64,000 nt of DNA from Propionicimonas sp. (GCA_013791955.1 VMSW01000005.1:372001-436000), one strand, 5' to 3'. Shown: positions 35,856 to 44,773, counted from the stretch's first letter. The notes: a model not told the origin generated them from the sequence alone. Numbers and translations: made by a program.

Positions 35856-36953
35856 TCAGCGCCGCAACTCGTTCATTGGGCATTCGAACGGATCTCGGGC
35901 AGCGAGCCCGACCTTGTTCAGATAGGTGACCACGATGGCGTAGGAACGCCACAGGCTGGTCTCGGTGTAGGGCACCTCGAGCCGGTCACACTCGGCCCGG
36001 ACGATCACCCTGGCCTTCGCCAGGTGTGGTCGGGCCATGTTGGGGAACAGGTGATGCTCGACCTGGTAGTTCAGTCCGCCCATGAGCCAGGTCGCCCACC
36101 AGCCACCACGGATGTTGCGCGAGGTGAGCACCTGCTTGCTGAAGAAGTCCAGCCGGGCGTCGCGATCGATGATCGGCATGCCCTTGTGGTTCGGGGCGAA
36201 GCTGGCACCCATGTAGACCCCGAATACGGCCAGCTGGACGGCGAGGAAGGCCACCGCCATGCCGAAAGGTAGCAGCCAGAAGATCGCGCCGAGCACAATG
36301 GCGAACCGGGCGGCAATCAGGCTCAGTTCGAGCCAACGACCGCGCACCGGTGCTCGCTGTACGAGGTGCTTGACACCCTGGAAGTGCAGGTTGATGCCCT
36401 CCAGGATTAGCAGCGGGAAGAACAACCAGCCTTGACGTTGGGTGATGAAGCGATTCAGGCCGGTCGCTTTGGCCGCATCAGCTTCGACGAACGAGATGAC
36501 GTCCATGCCGATGTCAGGATCGCGGGTCAATTGGTTGGGATTAGCATGATGGCGGGAGTGCTTGGAGTCCCACCAGGAGTAGCTGATGCCTACCACTCCG
36601 GCGGCCAGGATTCGGGCCAGCCGGTCGTTGTTCGGCCCGGTTCGCAGCACCTGGCGGTGGCCGGCTTCGTGAGCCAGGAAGGCCACCTGGGTGAGCAGGA
36701 CCCCGGCGGCAGCGGCAATCATCAACTGCCACCAGCTGTCACCGATCAGTACCAGTCCGGTAGCGGTGCCAGCCAGGCCGGTGCCGATCACCACCGCTAC
36801 CAGCAGGTAGAACCAGCGCGCCCGGTTGAACAGGCCGTGGGTCTTTGCCTCGGCGGTGACCTTTAGGAACGAGCGGGCAGTGGTGCTGAAGTCGGCGCGC
36901 CAGCCTGGGCGGGTGGTGGGGGAAGTAATTGGATTCGTCGAAGCGATCGTCAT
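35856..36953 (-). CDS. Membrane fatty acid desaturase
   Basis: 365 residues with four membrane helices and the three His boxes of acyl desaturases: HEAGHRQ, HSRHHANPNQ and QVEHHLFPNM. It introduces a double bond into acyl chains using O2 and an electron carrier. It belongs to the acyl-CoA/linoleoyl-type desaturase family of actinobacteria. O2-dependence shows that the organism is not strictly anaerobic. Confidence 0.93.
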   Translation of the reverse strand: MTIASTNPITSPTTRPGWRADFSTTARSFLKVTAEAKTHGLFNRARWFYLLVAVVIGTGLAGTATGLVLIGDSWWQLMIAAAAGVLLTQVAFLAHEAGHRQVLRTGPNNDRLARILAAGVVGISYSWWDSKHSRHHANPNQLTRDPDIGMDVISFVEADAAKATGLNRFITQRQGWLFFPLLILEGINLHFQGVKHLVQRAPVRGRWLELSLIAARFAIVLGAIFWLLPFGMAVAFLAVQLAVFGVYMGASFAPNHKGMPIIDRDARLDFFSKQVLTSRNIRGGWWATWLMGGLNYQVEHHLFPNMARPHLAKARVIVRAECDRLEVPYTETSLWRSYAIVVTYLNKVGLAARDPFECPMNELRR

Positions 36954-36970
36954 GGTGTTACCAACTCACT

Positions 36971-36985
36971 GGTTGGGCTCAGGGA
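36971..36985. repeat. Relic of the GGTTGGCTCAGGG repeat
   Basis: GGTTGGGCTCAGGGA matches the 23-bp array unit at 30.2 kb with a single inserted base. It lies just upstream of the desaturase start. Confidence 0.45.
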
Positions 36986-37045
36986 CTCCCCGAGCGCAAA
37001 GCCAAAGGCCTGAAGCCGATCGCTGACTTCAGCCTAAGCTGCGAT

Positions 37046-37080
37046 GGTGGCTTCAGCCCTAGTTAGGGCTGAAGTACCAC
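37046..37080 (-). terminator. Hairpin after the helicase gene
   Basis: A perfect 11-bp stem CTTCAGCCCTA/TAGGGCTGAAG (37051-37061, 37064-37074), extended by GGTGG/CCACC outside, 12 bp past the helicase stop on the minus strand. Confidence 0.75.
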
Positions 37081-37091
37081 CACCGGATGGA

Positions 37092-38507
37092 TTAGGCAGA
37101 GCGCCTTAGCTGCGCGCCCCGCTGCGGGCCGCGGGAACCGCGCGATGACCTGCTTACCGAGGCCGGACCGCCGCTGCGAGTGCTCGTGCGGGTGCCGGTA
37201 CGAGCACCGGTACGAGCACCGGTACGAGCACCAGCGGACGGACGACGTCCGCGGGAGGATTGGTTCTGGTCATCGGTAGCGTGCGACGCGCTGGCTGCTG
37301 CCCGCGGAGCGGCTTCGGGGGCCACGGTGGCGGCAACCCCACCGACCAAGTCGCGCAGTTGGCTGTCTTCAGCGCGGACGCTGACCGGCTCAACCTGGAT
37401 CTTGGCCGCGCGGGCCAGTGTGCGGAAGTCGTTGCGCTGTTCGGGCAACACCAAGGTGACGACGTCACCGGCGTGACCGGCCCTGGCGGTGCGCCCGGAA
37501 CGGTGCAGGTAAGCCTTGTGCTCGGCCGGCGGATCCACATGCACGACCAGCTCGATCTCATCGACGTGAATGCCGCGGGCGGCAATATCGGTGGCCACCA
37601 TCACCCGAACCTCGCCACTTGCGAAGGCGGTGAGGCCCCGCTCGCGGGAGCGCTGGGAGAGATTGCCGTGCATTTCCACCGCGGGGATGCCCTGGCCGGT
37701 GAGCTGGCGGGCCAGCTTGCGGGCCTGGTGCTTGGTGCGGGTGAACAGCAGCCGACGACCGCGTCCCGAAGCCAAGGTGCGGACGATCTCGGCCTTCTGG
37801 CCGGCGTCACGCACCAGGAAGATGTGATGAGTCATCGCCTGCACCGGCGACTGCTCAGAATCGACGCTGTGGACCAGCGGCTGATGCAGGAACTGCTTGA
37901 CCAAGCGATCTACGCCGCGATCCAAAGTCGCGGAGAAGAGCAGGCGCTGGCTGCTTTGCGGGGTGGCCGACATGATCCGAGTGACGCCGGGCAGGAACCC
38001 GAGGTCGGCCATGTGGTCGGCCTCGTCCAGCACGGTGACTTCCACCCGATCCAGGCGGACGTGGCCCTGGCGGATGAGGTCTTCCAGGCGACCCGGGGTG
38101 GCCACGACGATGTCGATCCCGCGGGCCAGCTTCTGGGTCTGCTGGTATTGGCTGACGCCACCGAAGATGGTCATCACGCTAAGCCCGGCGGCAGCGGCCA
38201 GCGGCTGGATCACCTCGGTGATCTGGGTGGCCAGTTCGCGGGTCGGTGCGAGCACCAGGCCGCGCGGACGTCCGGCCTGCGGACGTCGGGAACCAGCGGC
38301 AGCACCATTGGTGCTGTTCAGTCGGGCGACCATCGGCAGCGCAAAGGCGAGGGTCTTGCCCGAACCGGTGCGGCCTCGGCCGAGCACGTCGCGGCCAGCC
38401 AGGGTGTCGGGCAGGGTCGCGGTCTGAATGGGGAAGGGGGCATCGATACCGCGCTTGGTCAGCACGGCGACGAGGGAGGTAGGAACGCCAAGGGTCGCGA
38501 ACGACAT
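37092..38507 (-). CDS. DEAD-box ATP-dependent RNA helicase with basic repeat tail
   Basis: 471 residues from ATG 38507 (MSFATLGVPTSLV); a frame up to 38570 adds 21 residues. Helicase motifs in order: Q-motif region PFPIQTATLP, motif I GRTGSGKT, DEAD box VLDEADHMADLG, motif III FSATLD, and motif VI HRSGRTARAG. The C-terminus is a low-complexity basic tail with RTGARTG-type repeats (37190-37240), likely RNA-binding. It faces the cold-shock gene across a long divergent region. RhlE/DeaD-like, probably acting in RNA unfolding at low temperature. Confidence 0.95.
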   Translation of the reverse strand: MSFATLGVPTSLVAVLTKRGIDAPFPIQTATLPDTLAGRDVLGRGRTGSGKTLAFALPMVARLNSTNGAAAGSRRPQAGRPRGLVLAPTRELATQITEVIQPLAAAAGLSVMTIFGGVSQYQQTQKLARGIDIVVATPGRLEDLIRQGHVRLDRVEVTVLDEADHMADLGFLPGVTRIMSATPQSSQRLLFSATLDRGVDRLVKQFLHQPLVHSVDSEQSPVQAMTHHIFLVRDAGQKAEIVRTLASGRGRRLLFTRTKHQARKLARQLTGQGIPAVEMHGNLSQRSRERGLTAFASGEVRVMVATDIAARGIHVDEIELVVHVDPPAEHKAYLHRSGRTARAGHAGDVVTLVLPEQRNDFRTLARAAKIQVEPVSVRAEDSQLRDLVGGVAATVAPEAAPRAAASASHATDDQNQSSRGRRPSAGARTGARTGARTGTRTSTRSGGPASVSRSSRGSRGPQRGAQLRRSA

Positions 38508-39148
38508 GGGTTTCACAGCGGGATTGGGCACGAACGGCCGACTTTCAAGAGAAGGGGGTATCGCCAGCATTCAGCTCACGATTCGCAGCGAATACTCGCC
38601 GGCGAAGTGGCCATGAAGTGCGATGCGCAGGGCCCACCTGGTGGCGGACCGATACCCAAGTCTCCCACAGCAGGGCGCTTTCGGGTTAACTGGACGGCTT
38701 CCCGGGCCAGGTCTGCTACCGTTGAACAGCTGCAAGAACGTCTCGCAGCCCCGTTACTTCTTCTCGGGCCTGGGTTCGCCTAGCCCGACTTTGCCTCTTC
38801 CTTGCTCGTTCAGGGATCAGGTCCCTAGTTCCACCAACGAACCTGGCTCCAGGTCGGCAACTGCCGCCGGGGTTAGGACAAGGCAACCCGAAATACCACT
38901 TTTGACTTCAGCAATCGTCGCAACGCCGGGCCACGTCGCCCAGCGGCTACCAGCGGCAAGTGTTCCCGCAGTGACTGTGCGTCACCGCGCTATCGGCAAC
39001 CCCCGGCGCTGCTCGGGTGTTTCGTTGTTGCCGACCCCCCTGCGATCCGGTGCGCTGACGCCGGCATCGCCTCAGACCCCCGAACCGACGTCGTCGGTGC
39101 GGACAATATGGCCGAACTCGCGGCCACGCAACAAGAAGGAATGACGAC
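38508..39148. other. Long divergent intergenic region between helicase and cspA
   Basis: 640 bases without a convincing gene. cspA-type mRNAs often have 5' leaders of more than 100 nt, so part of this is probably a cold-responsive 5' UTR. The opposite-strand frames are shadows of the helicase start region. No tRNA or known RNA was recognised. Confidence 0.5.
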
Positions 39149-39352
39149 ATGGCCAGTGGCACTGTCAAATGGTTCAACTCTGACAAGGGCTTTGGTTTCA
39201 TCGCCCCCGACGACGGCTCCGCCGACGTCTTCGCGCACTTCAGCGCTATCACCGGCAGCGGCCGTCGCGACCTTTACGAAGGTCAGCAGGTCGAGTTCGA
39301 CACTGAGCGTGGCCAAAAGGGCATGCAGGCGACCAACATCCGCGCTCTCTGA
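39149..39352 (+). CDS. cspA: Cold-shock protein (CspA family)
   Basis: 67 residues, the classic single-domain Csp: [20 protein letters not shown] contains RNP1 (KGFGFI) and DVFAHFSAI is RNP2. It binds single-stranded RNA/DNA and melts mRNA secondary structure. A good SD (AAGAAGGA) precedes the ATG. A very stable terminator follows. Confidence 0.97.
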   Translation: MASGTVKWFNSDKGFGFIAPDDGSADVFAHFSAITGSGRRDLYEGQQVEFDTERGQKGMQATNIRAL

Positions 39353-39391
39353 GCGTTCGATAGCGCCAAAGCTCGTCGCTTAGCGACAGCT

Positions 39392-39434
39392 GGTTGTACC
39401 GGCCACAGATCGATTGATCTGGGCCGGTACAACC
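39392..39434 (+). terminator. cspA terminator hairpin
   Basis: A perfect 13-bp stem (39392-39404 with 39422-39434) containing a second inner AGATC/GATCT pairing. No T tract, but very stable. Confidence 0.85.
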
Positions 39435-39716
39435 TCCGCCTTGGTCGTGGACGAGTGCGTTCAGCACTCTGCCACGGGCGGGGCTGTGCCTGGCTCCACC
39501 CGGCTACTGCCAGGTTGAGCGGGTTCCGCCGAGATGAAGCCGACTGCTGGCTCCTCGGCTGGTGGTAGTTGACGGGCCTTTGCCCGCGCCGACCAATGTT
39601 GTGTTGATCACTGCGGGTGTGACGCCGCAGTTACGAGGCTGAGCTTGGCCAGCCTCGCCCGCGGAGGGGCGCTACTTTCCCAGCGTGAACACCTCCTCTT
39701 TCGGGCCACCCAGGTG

Positions 39717-40553
39717 ATGCTCAGCGCAGCCAGGCCAGCCCTGGCCGACCCAGAAGCTAACCCGAACTCGCTGCGCCGCCTGCTATCGGCGGGCGTCCTG
39801 GGCGCTTTGGTCGGAGTGCTGGGCGGCCTGATCGGGCTGGGCGGGGCCGAGTTTCGGCTGCCGATCCTTGTTGCGGTCTTCGGGTTCGCAGCGCTGCAGG
39901 CGGTAATCCTGAACAAGGCACTTAGCCTGATCGTGGTGATCGCGGCGTTGCCTGCCCGGTTGCTGTCGGTGCCGCTGCCGGCAGTCGTGGCTGAGTGGCC
40001 GGTGATCGTGAACCTGCTTGCCGGGACGCTGATCGGAGCCTGGCTAGGTGCCGGTTGGGCCACTCGCCTGGCCTCCAGATCTCTCTATCGGATCCTGGCC
40101 TCGCTGCTGGTGCTGATCGCGATCACTTTGGTGTGGACGCACCTGGGCGACCTGGGCGCCCTCGGTCTAACCGGTGTCACTCAGATCGTGGTGGGAGTAG
40201 TGGCAGGAGTCGGCATCGGGGTGGTGGCGGCCCTGATGGGGGTGGCCGGTGGTGAGCTGCTGATTCCGGCGATCGTCCTGCTGTTTGGTGTGGACATCAA
40301 GCTGGCGGGCTCGCTCTCGTTGGCAGTATCGCTGCCAACGATGCTGGTCGCTTTCGCTCGCTACAGTCGCGACCAGGCGTTTTCGGTGCTGCGGGACAAT
40401 GCGGACTTCTTGGTGGCGATGGGTCTGGGTTCGGTTGTCGGCGTCGTAGCTGGCGGGATGCTGCTTGGGGTCGTGCCCGAGATCGTGCTAGTTCCGCTGC
40501 TAGCCGTGCTGCTCCTGGCCTCGGCGGTGAAGGTGTGGAAGCACGCCAACTGA
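39717..40553 (+). CDS. TSUP-family (TauE/SafE) membrane transporter
   Basis: About 278 residues from ATG 39717; a TTG frame from 39645 would add 24. Eight hydrophobic helices in two repeats, each with a conserved Gly-rich loop: GGLIGLGGAEFRLPILV and VAALMGVAGGELLIPAIVLLFG. The TSUP family moves sulfite, sulfonates or other organic anions. The substrate is not predicted, though the earlier sulfur genes make a sulfur anion plausible. Confidence 0.88.
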   Translation: MLSAARPALADPEANPNSLRRLLSAGVLGALVGVLGGLIGLGGAEFRLPILVAVFGFAALQAVILNKALSLIVVIAALPARLLSVPLPAVVAEWPVIVNLLAGTLIGAWLGAGWATRLASRSLYRILASLLVLIAITLVWTHLGDLGALGLTGVTQIVVGVVAGVGIGVVAALMGVAGGELLIPAIVLLFGVDIKLAGSLSLAVSLPTMLVAFARYSRDQAFSVLRDNADFLVAMGLGSVVGVVAGGMLLGVVPEIVLVPLLAVLLLASAVKVWKHAN

Positions 40554-40584
40554 AGCGCTAGTTAGCTGGGGGTAACTCAGACGG

Positions 40585-40657
40585 CGACCCCAGCAAGATT
40601 CGAACTTGCGACACAAGGTTTAGGAAACCTCTGCTCTATCCCCTGAGCTATGGGGCC
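40585..40657 (-). tRNA. tRNA-Arg (anticodon CCT)
   Basis: A complete 73-nt cloverleaf on the minus strand: acceptor GGCCCCA with TGGGGTC (one G-T pair), D-arm GCTC/GAGC, anticodon stem GAGGT/ACCTT with loop TTCCTAA (anticodon CCT), T-arm GCAAG-TTCGAAT-CTTGC, and discriminator G. CCA is not encoded. It reads the rare AGG codon. Confidence 0.96.
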
Positions 40658-40786
40658 CTGCCCCAGCGGGGCCATGACAGACTACCGCGAACCACCTTGA
40701 CCCTGCGCGGTGGCGCCGGTGCCGTAGGTCAGTGTTAGCGCGATCTTCGTTTGTCGATAGCTTGGCATCGCGGGCGGGAGTCAGGT

Positions 40787-40907
40787 ACTCTCGGTAACGA
40801 GAGTGACGCACTCGATGTTGTCTCCTGGGGGTGGGTAGACGGCTTTAAGCCCTTCGAGGTGCGTCACTCTCGTTTGAATTCTGACGCTCGTCACGGGCTG
40901 CAGCCCG
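40787..40907 (+). ncRNA. Structured leader with mutually exclusive hairpins upstream of UGPase
   Basis: A 7-bp hairpin ACTCTCG-GTAA-CGAGAGT (40787-40804, GNRA-type tetraloop) shares its 3' arm with a 16-bp perfect long-range stem (40796-40811 with 40859-40874). Only one can form. A third palindromic hairpin (CGGGCTGCAGCCCG, 40894-40907) lies just before the gene. The layout is that of an attenuator or riboswitch. It matches no RNA class I know. Confidence 0.5.
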
Positions 40908-40928
40908 GCTTGCCTTAGCATCGAAGCC

Positions 40929-42284
40929 ATGAGCATTGAGGCGTTGGAACGTTGCGTAGCGAAGATGCGGAACGCAGGAGTCAGCCAGCCCGCGATCGAT
41001 AACTTCACCCACTATTGGCACCTCTGTGCCGCTGGCGCCAGTGGGCTGATCGCCGAAGACACCATTCGTCCGCTCCTCGAGGTGCCGAGCCTGGATTCGG
41101 TGGCGGTGGACGAAGCCGATGCCCGAGCGGCGCTCCGCCAGACCGTGCTGATCAAGCTCAACGGTGGTCTGGGTACCTCGATGGGGTTGGACCGCGCCAA
41201 AACCCTGCTTACTGTGCGCGACGGACGCAACTTTCTGGATCTGATCGTGGCTCAGGTGCAGCACGCTCGTAGCGCCTATGACGCACGGCTGCCGCTGCTG
41301 TTCATGAACAGCTTCCGCACCAGGCAGGACACGCTGGACTACTTGGCCGACGTGCCGGGCCTGGCCGTGGACGGACTCCCGTTGGACTTCCTGCAAAACG
41401 CCGAGCCGAAGATCCTCGTTGAAGACCTGAGCCCAGTTGACTGGCCGACCGACCCCAGCCTGGAGTGGTGCCCACCTGGGCACGGCGACCTTTACCCCGC
41501 GCTACTCGGCAGCGGGGTGCTCGACGCCCTGATCGCCGCCGGATTCCGTTACGCCTCAGTGGCCAATGGCGACAACCTCGGCGCCGCGCCGGATGCCCGG
41601 CTGGCTGGCTGGTTCGCCGCTTCCGGGGCGCCGTACGCCGCTGAGTTGTGTCCGCGAACGGTCAATGACCGCAAGGGGGGACATCTGGCCCTCCGGATTT
41701 CTGATGAGCAACTAATCTTGCGCGACACCGCCCAGACAGCCCCCGAAGACATGGGCTTCTTCACCGATGAGCATCGCCACCCGTTCTTCCACACCAACAA
41801 CCTGTGGCTGGATCTGGTGCAGTTGCGCGCGGTTCTGACTGAACGCGCAGGGGTGCTCGGGCTGCCGCTGATTCGCAACGAGAAGACGGTCGATCCGGCG
41901 GTGCCGTCCTCACCGAAAGTGATTCAACTGGAGAGCGCAATGGGGGCTGCGATCGAGGTGTTCGTTGGCGCGAAGGCCATTGTGGTGCCGCGCGATCGCT
42001 TCCTGCCGGTGAAGACCACCAACGAACTGCTGCTGTTGCGATCTGATGTTTTCGAGCTCGGTCCGGACGGACGCTTGATCGCAGTGGCCGACATTCCCGA
42101 AATCTCGCTGGATCCCAAGCACTACCGCCTGGTCGGTGACTTCGATCAACTGGTGTCGGTGGTGCCATCGTTGCGTCGGGCCAAGGCCTTGCGAGTGCAG
42201 GGGGAGTGGCACTTCGACTCCCCAACTGAGATCGTCGGCGAGCTTGAACTGGCCGATACCGGGACGGGTGGGTATTACCGGTGA
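40929..42284 (+). CDS. UTP-glucose-1-phosphate uridylyltransferase (eukaryote-type UDPGP family)
   Basis: 451 residues. The UDPGP-type pyrophosphorylase motif LNGGLGTSMGLDRAKTLL is present, then FMNSFRTRQDTLDYL, CPPGHGDLYPALLGSG, ANGDNLGAAPD, and the C-terminal PVKTTNELLLLRSDVF. This is the family of eukaryotic UGPase, also found in bifidobacteria and other actinobacteria, distinct from GalU. It makes UDP-glucose for envelope glycans and galactose use. A short gene overlaps its stop (GTGA). Confidence 0.93.
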   Translation: MSIEALERCVAKMRNAGVSQPAIDNFTHYWHLCAAGASGLIAEDTIRPLLEVPSLDSVAVDEADARAALRQTVLIKLNGGLGTSMGLDRAKTLLTVRDGRNFLDLIVAQVQHARSAYDARLPLLFMNSFRTRQDTLDYLADVPGLAVDGLPLDFLQNAEPKILVEDLSPVDWPTDPSLEWCPPGHGDLYPALLGSGVLDALIAAGFRYASVANGDNLGAAPDARLAGWFAASGAPYAAELCPRTVNDRKGGHLALRISDEQLILRDTAQTAPEDMGFFTDEHRHPFFHTNNLWLDLVQLRAVLTERAGVLGLPLIRNEKTVDPAVPSSPKVIQLESAMGAAIEVFVGAKAIVVPRDRFLPVKTTNELLLLRSDVFELGPDGRLIAVADIPEISLDPKHYRLVGDFDQLVSVVPSLRRAKALRVQGEWHFDSPTEIVGELELADTGTGGYYR

Positions 42285-42643
42285 GTGCCCGGTGGCAGGC
42301 GGCCCTGGCTTACGCCCTAGTGGCGGAAGAGGTCGATCTGCCCGCCAGCGATCAGCCCGACCCCGAGTCGCTGCTACTCAGGTTGGCTGAGGCAGGCTGG
42401 GATGAGCAGCAAATCGGCGCCCACGCCCGGTTGGTCATTGAAGCCGAACAGCCCTGGCCGCATCCCGTGCCGGCCGCGCTTCGGCAAGGTTGTGGACCGG
42501 CCCAGTTCCACGCCGCAATCGCCCGGACCCGTGAACTACTCGACCTGCGCACCATGGAGACGCGTACGCCCACCAGCCGTCAAAGGTTGAATGCGGACGA
42601 GGAGCGCTTGATGCGGGAAGTGCCGCCGCATCACGGGTATTGA
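42281..42643 (+). CDS. Hypothetical protein downstream of UGPase
   Basis: 120 residues, GTG start overlapping the UGPase stop by 4 bp, so cotranslated. Acidic, helical; no signal or membrane helix (LAYALVAEEVDLPAS, RTRELLDLRTMET). No family recognised. It converges with mscL with a 10-bp gap. Confidence 0.7.
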   Translation: MSARWQAALAYALVAEEVDLPASDQPDPESLLLRLAEAGWDEQQIGAHARLVIEAEQPWPHPVPAALRQGCGPAQFHAAIARTRELLDLRTMETRTPTSRQRLNADEERLMREVPPHHGY

Positions 42644-42653
42644 GCCCTCTTGG

Positions 42654-43025
42654 CTACTTGCTTTGGGCCTTCAACAGGTCGCGAATCTCGGCCAGCAGCT
42701 CCTCCGAGGTGACAGTGGCCTCTGCTTCATCAATGACCGGCTTCTGGAGCCGCTTCCGCAGACCCTCGTACGGCTTGACGATGCCGAAGTAGACCACCGC
42801 GGCGGTGATGATGAACGAGATCATCGCCGTGATGAACACCCCGATATTCACCCCAGCCACATCGACCGCGCTGAAATCGGGCTGGCCGCCGATGACCTTC
42901 CCGATGACGTCCATCACCAGCTTGGTGAAGGAGGTAGTGACGGTTCCGAAGGCGGCCCCGATGATGAAGGCCACCGCCACATCAACGAGACTGCCGCGCA
43001 TCAAAAAGTCCTTGAAGCCTGCCAT
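42654..43025 (-). CDS. mscL: Large-conductance mechanosensitive channel
   Basis: 123 residues with the MscL pattern: N-terminal amphipathic MAGFKDFLMRGSLVDVAVAF, TM1 AFIIGAAFGTVTTSF, periplasmic loop, TM2 FITAMISFIITAAVVYF, then a cytoplasmic helix (EELLAEIRDLLKAQ). The pentamer opens under membrane tension to release solutes after osmotic downshock. Last gene of a run with SAF, fmdB and cyclo-ligase. Confidence 0.95.
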   Translation of the reverse strand: MAGFKDFLMRGSLVDVAVAFIIGAAFGTVTTSFTKLVMDVIGKVIGGQPDFSAVDVAGVNIGVFITAMISFIITAAVVYFGIVKPYEGLRKRLQKPVIDEAEATVTSEELLAEIRDLLKAQSK

Positions 43026-43059
43026 GTTTGCTCCTCCAGCTCAGGGTGCGCTCCGCGAA

Positions 43060-43680
43060 TCAACGCAGCGCATAGCTCAACTCGGTGGCCGAAGCCGCGG
43101 CGGCGATCGCGGCGGCCTGGCTCTGATCAACCTCAATCAACACCAGTTCGCCACCCCGGCCAGCGATCGTGCCCGATTGCTCGCTATTTGGGATGGCAAT
43201 CACCCGAACGTCGGCGGCTACCACGCTGAATCCGCTTTGGCCGGACGCTGGCCCAAGCACATCGAGGTGGCAGCCGACCTTGAGGATCGTGGTGGCCGAA
43301 GCGTCGCCAAATCTGATCGGGAGGGCCACCTTGCCCGGCGCGACTTCAGCGCCGCCGGAGAGCAGTGTGGCAGCGGTGACCGGGCTTCGCTTCGAAATGG
43401 GCGCGGTCACCTCCTGCCCGATCAGCGGATCGATGGAGTTGAAGGCTCCCTCGGCGGTCACGGCGGCTGGGAGCCACACGATGCTCAGATCGGTGGCGCT
43501 GAGGGTGGTGCCGCCGGGAATGCTCCTGGCGGCAACGACCACGGGGGTGCCGCCACCGGTTTTACTGGCGATCACATTTATGGCGGCGAAGACGGCAATC
43601 GCGGCAAACGCGGCCGCGAACCAGCGCCGATGCCAACGGAAGGCGCGAACCAGTGAGGTGAAGAACTGAGATAGCTGCAC
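43060..43680 (-). CDS. SAF-domain (CpaB/RcpC-like) membrane protein
   Basis: 206 residues, GTG start. A membrane helix (WFAAAFAAIAVFAAINVIA) is followed by a SAF domain (VVVAARSIPGGTTLSATDL, APISKRSPVTAATLL) and a RcpC-like region. Homologues assemble Flp/Tad pili in other bacteria, but this gene sits with fmdB and mscL rather than a tad locus, as in other actinobacteria, so a pilus role is not assumed. Confidence 0.83.
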   Translation of the reverse strand: MQLSQFFTSLVRAFRWHRRWFAAAFAAIAVFAAINVIASKTGGGTPVVVAARSIPGGTTLSATDLSIVWLPAAVTAEGAFNSIDPLIGQEVTAPISKRSPVTAATLLSGGAEVAPGKVALPIRFGDASATTILKVGCHLDVLGPASGQSGFSVVAADVRVIAIPNSEQSGTIAGRGGELVLIEVDQSQAAAIAAAASATELSYALR

Positions 43681-43729
43681 GCCGTCAGTTTCGGCGTCCC
43701 TGGGCCTAGCCGTTCAGCTATCCACAGCC

Positions 43730-44062
43730 TCAGGCCGCAGAATCTTTCCCTGTGGACGAGGACGAGGCGGCCGCAGTGGCACCGGATTTGGCCGACTCAG
43801 ACTTGGCCGATCCCGACCTGGCCGACTCAGCTTTCGCGGCATCTGGCTTCGAGGCGTCACCAACTGCGGCGCTGGCCTTGCCCTTGGTGCGGTTGTCGGT
43901 GGCATAGAAGCCCGAGCCCTTGAAGACCACGCCAACGGCGTTGTACACCTTGCGCAGAGCACCGGTGCATTCCGGGCACACCGTCAGGGCGTCGTCGGTG
44001 AACTTCTGGACAACCTCAAGTTCCCGATCGCACGCCGTGCAACGGTACTGGTAGGTGGGCAT
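43730..44062 (-). CDS. FmdB-family zinc-ribbon protein
   Basis: 110 residues. The first 60 form the FmdB/CxxC_CxxC zinc ribbon (MPTYQYRCTACDRELE, VCPECTGALRKVYN, VFKGSGFYATD); four Cys bind Zn. The tail is Ala/Ser/Lys-rich with repeated KSESAKSG-type units and is likely disordered. Role unknown; common in this gene neighbourhood. Confidence 0.9.
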   Translation of the reverse strand: MPTYQYRCTACDRELEVVQKFTDDALTVCPECTGALRKVYNAVGVVFKGSGFYATDNRTKGKASAAVGDASKPDAAKAESARSGSAKSESAKSGATAAASSSSTGKDSAA

Positions 44063-44153
44063 AAATCACTTCCTAAGGCCTGGGTACGCGTCGGCATCGT
44101 AGCGACCCGTCGTTACAACTCCGAATCCGGCCTCAGATATTCCGGACGGCACG

Positions 44154-44756
44154 CTATCGCGGACTGCACCTCAAGCTCTGGTGTTCAGTGACCAGTAGAT
44201 CGACCGGCTGATCCCAGGCATCTACTGGAATCTCAGCGAGCACTTCGTCGTCGAACAGCAGCAACCCGCGCCGAGCGTCTCCTCGATCATGGGTCAAAGC
44301 CCGGTCGTACCACCCGCCACCGGTGCCCAGACGTCGCCCGTCCGGAGTGCCAGCCAGACCCGGCAGCCAGATCCAGTCGGCCTGTGCGAGAGCTTGGGGT
44401 CCAAGGCGGGCCCCGGTTGGCTGGTCGATGCCGCGCGGTCCGGGGGCCAGCCCGTCCACACCGGTGTACCAGGCCCAGTCGGGTTGGGTGGTCAGCACTG
44501 GCAGCAGGACGCGGACGCCGCTTCGGTGCAAGCTTTCGATCAAAGCTGCGGTTTCCGGTTCGCCTGCGCGGGCCACGTAGGCGGCCACCACTGAGGCTCC
44601 CGCACAGGCGGCCAGGGCGCGTTCAGTGCGGTGCGAAGCGAGCTGTAAGTCAGGTGCTCGGCCGGTTCTGGCTGCTTGCAGCTCGGCCCGCAAAGTAGCC
44701 TTGTCCGGAAGGGGAACCGAGGATTTCGGCTGGCCTTCCCCTGCGCCGGGATTCAT
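44154..44756 (-). CDS. 5-formyltetrahydrofolate cyclo-ligase
   Basis: 200 residues. Converts 5-formyl-THF to 5,10-methenyl-THF with ATP. Motifs: KATLRAELQAARTGR with the ATP-binding basic N-terminus, VRVLLPVL and the C-terminal signature RLGTGGGWYDRALTH. First gene of a minus-strand run to mscL; its start is only 17 bp from the divergent glp start and looks leaderless. Confidence 0.92.
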   Translation of the reverse strand: MNPGAGEGQPKSSVPLPDKATLRAELQAARTGRAPDLQLASHRTERALAACAGASVVAAYVARAGEPETAALIESLHRSGVRVLLPVLTTQPDWAWYTGVDGLAPGPRGIDQPTGARLGPQALAQADWIWLPGLAGTPDGRRLGTGGGWYDRALTHDRGDARRGLLLFDDEVLAEIPVDAWDQPVDLLVTEHQSLRCSPR

Positions 44757-44773
44757 TGTCTTATGGTATGCGC
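44757..44773. promoter_or_regulatory. Overlapping divergent −10 elements for the cyclo-ligase and glp
   Basis: TATGGT (plus strand, 44762-44767) is 6 nt from the glp ATG at 44774. Its near-complement TACCAT (minus strand, 44768-44763) is 6 nt from the cyclo-ligase ATG at 44756. The two TAnnnT elements overlap almost completely, giving two leaderless transcripts from one symmetric site. Confidence 0.6.

Noticed and set aside
37260..38783. Plus-strand 507-codon open frame
   Set aside because: Opposite the DEAD-box helicase whose motifs are all intact.
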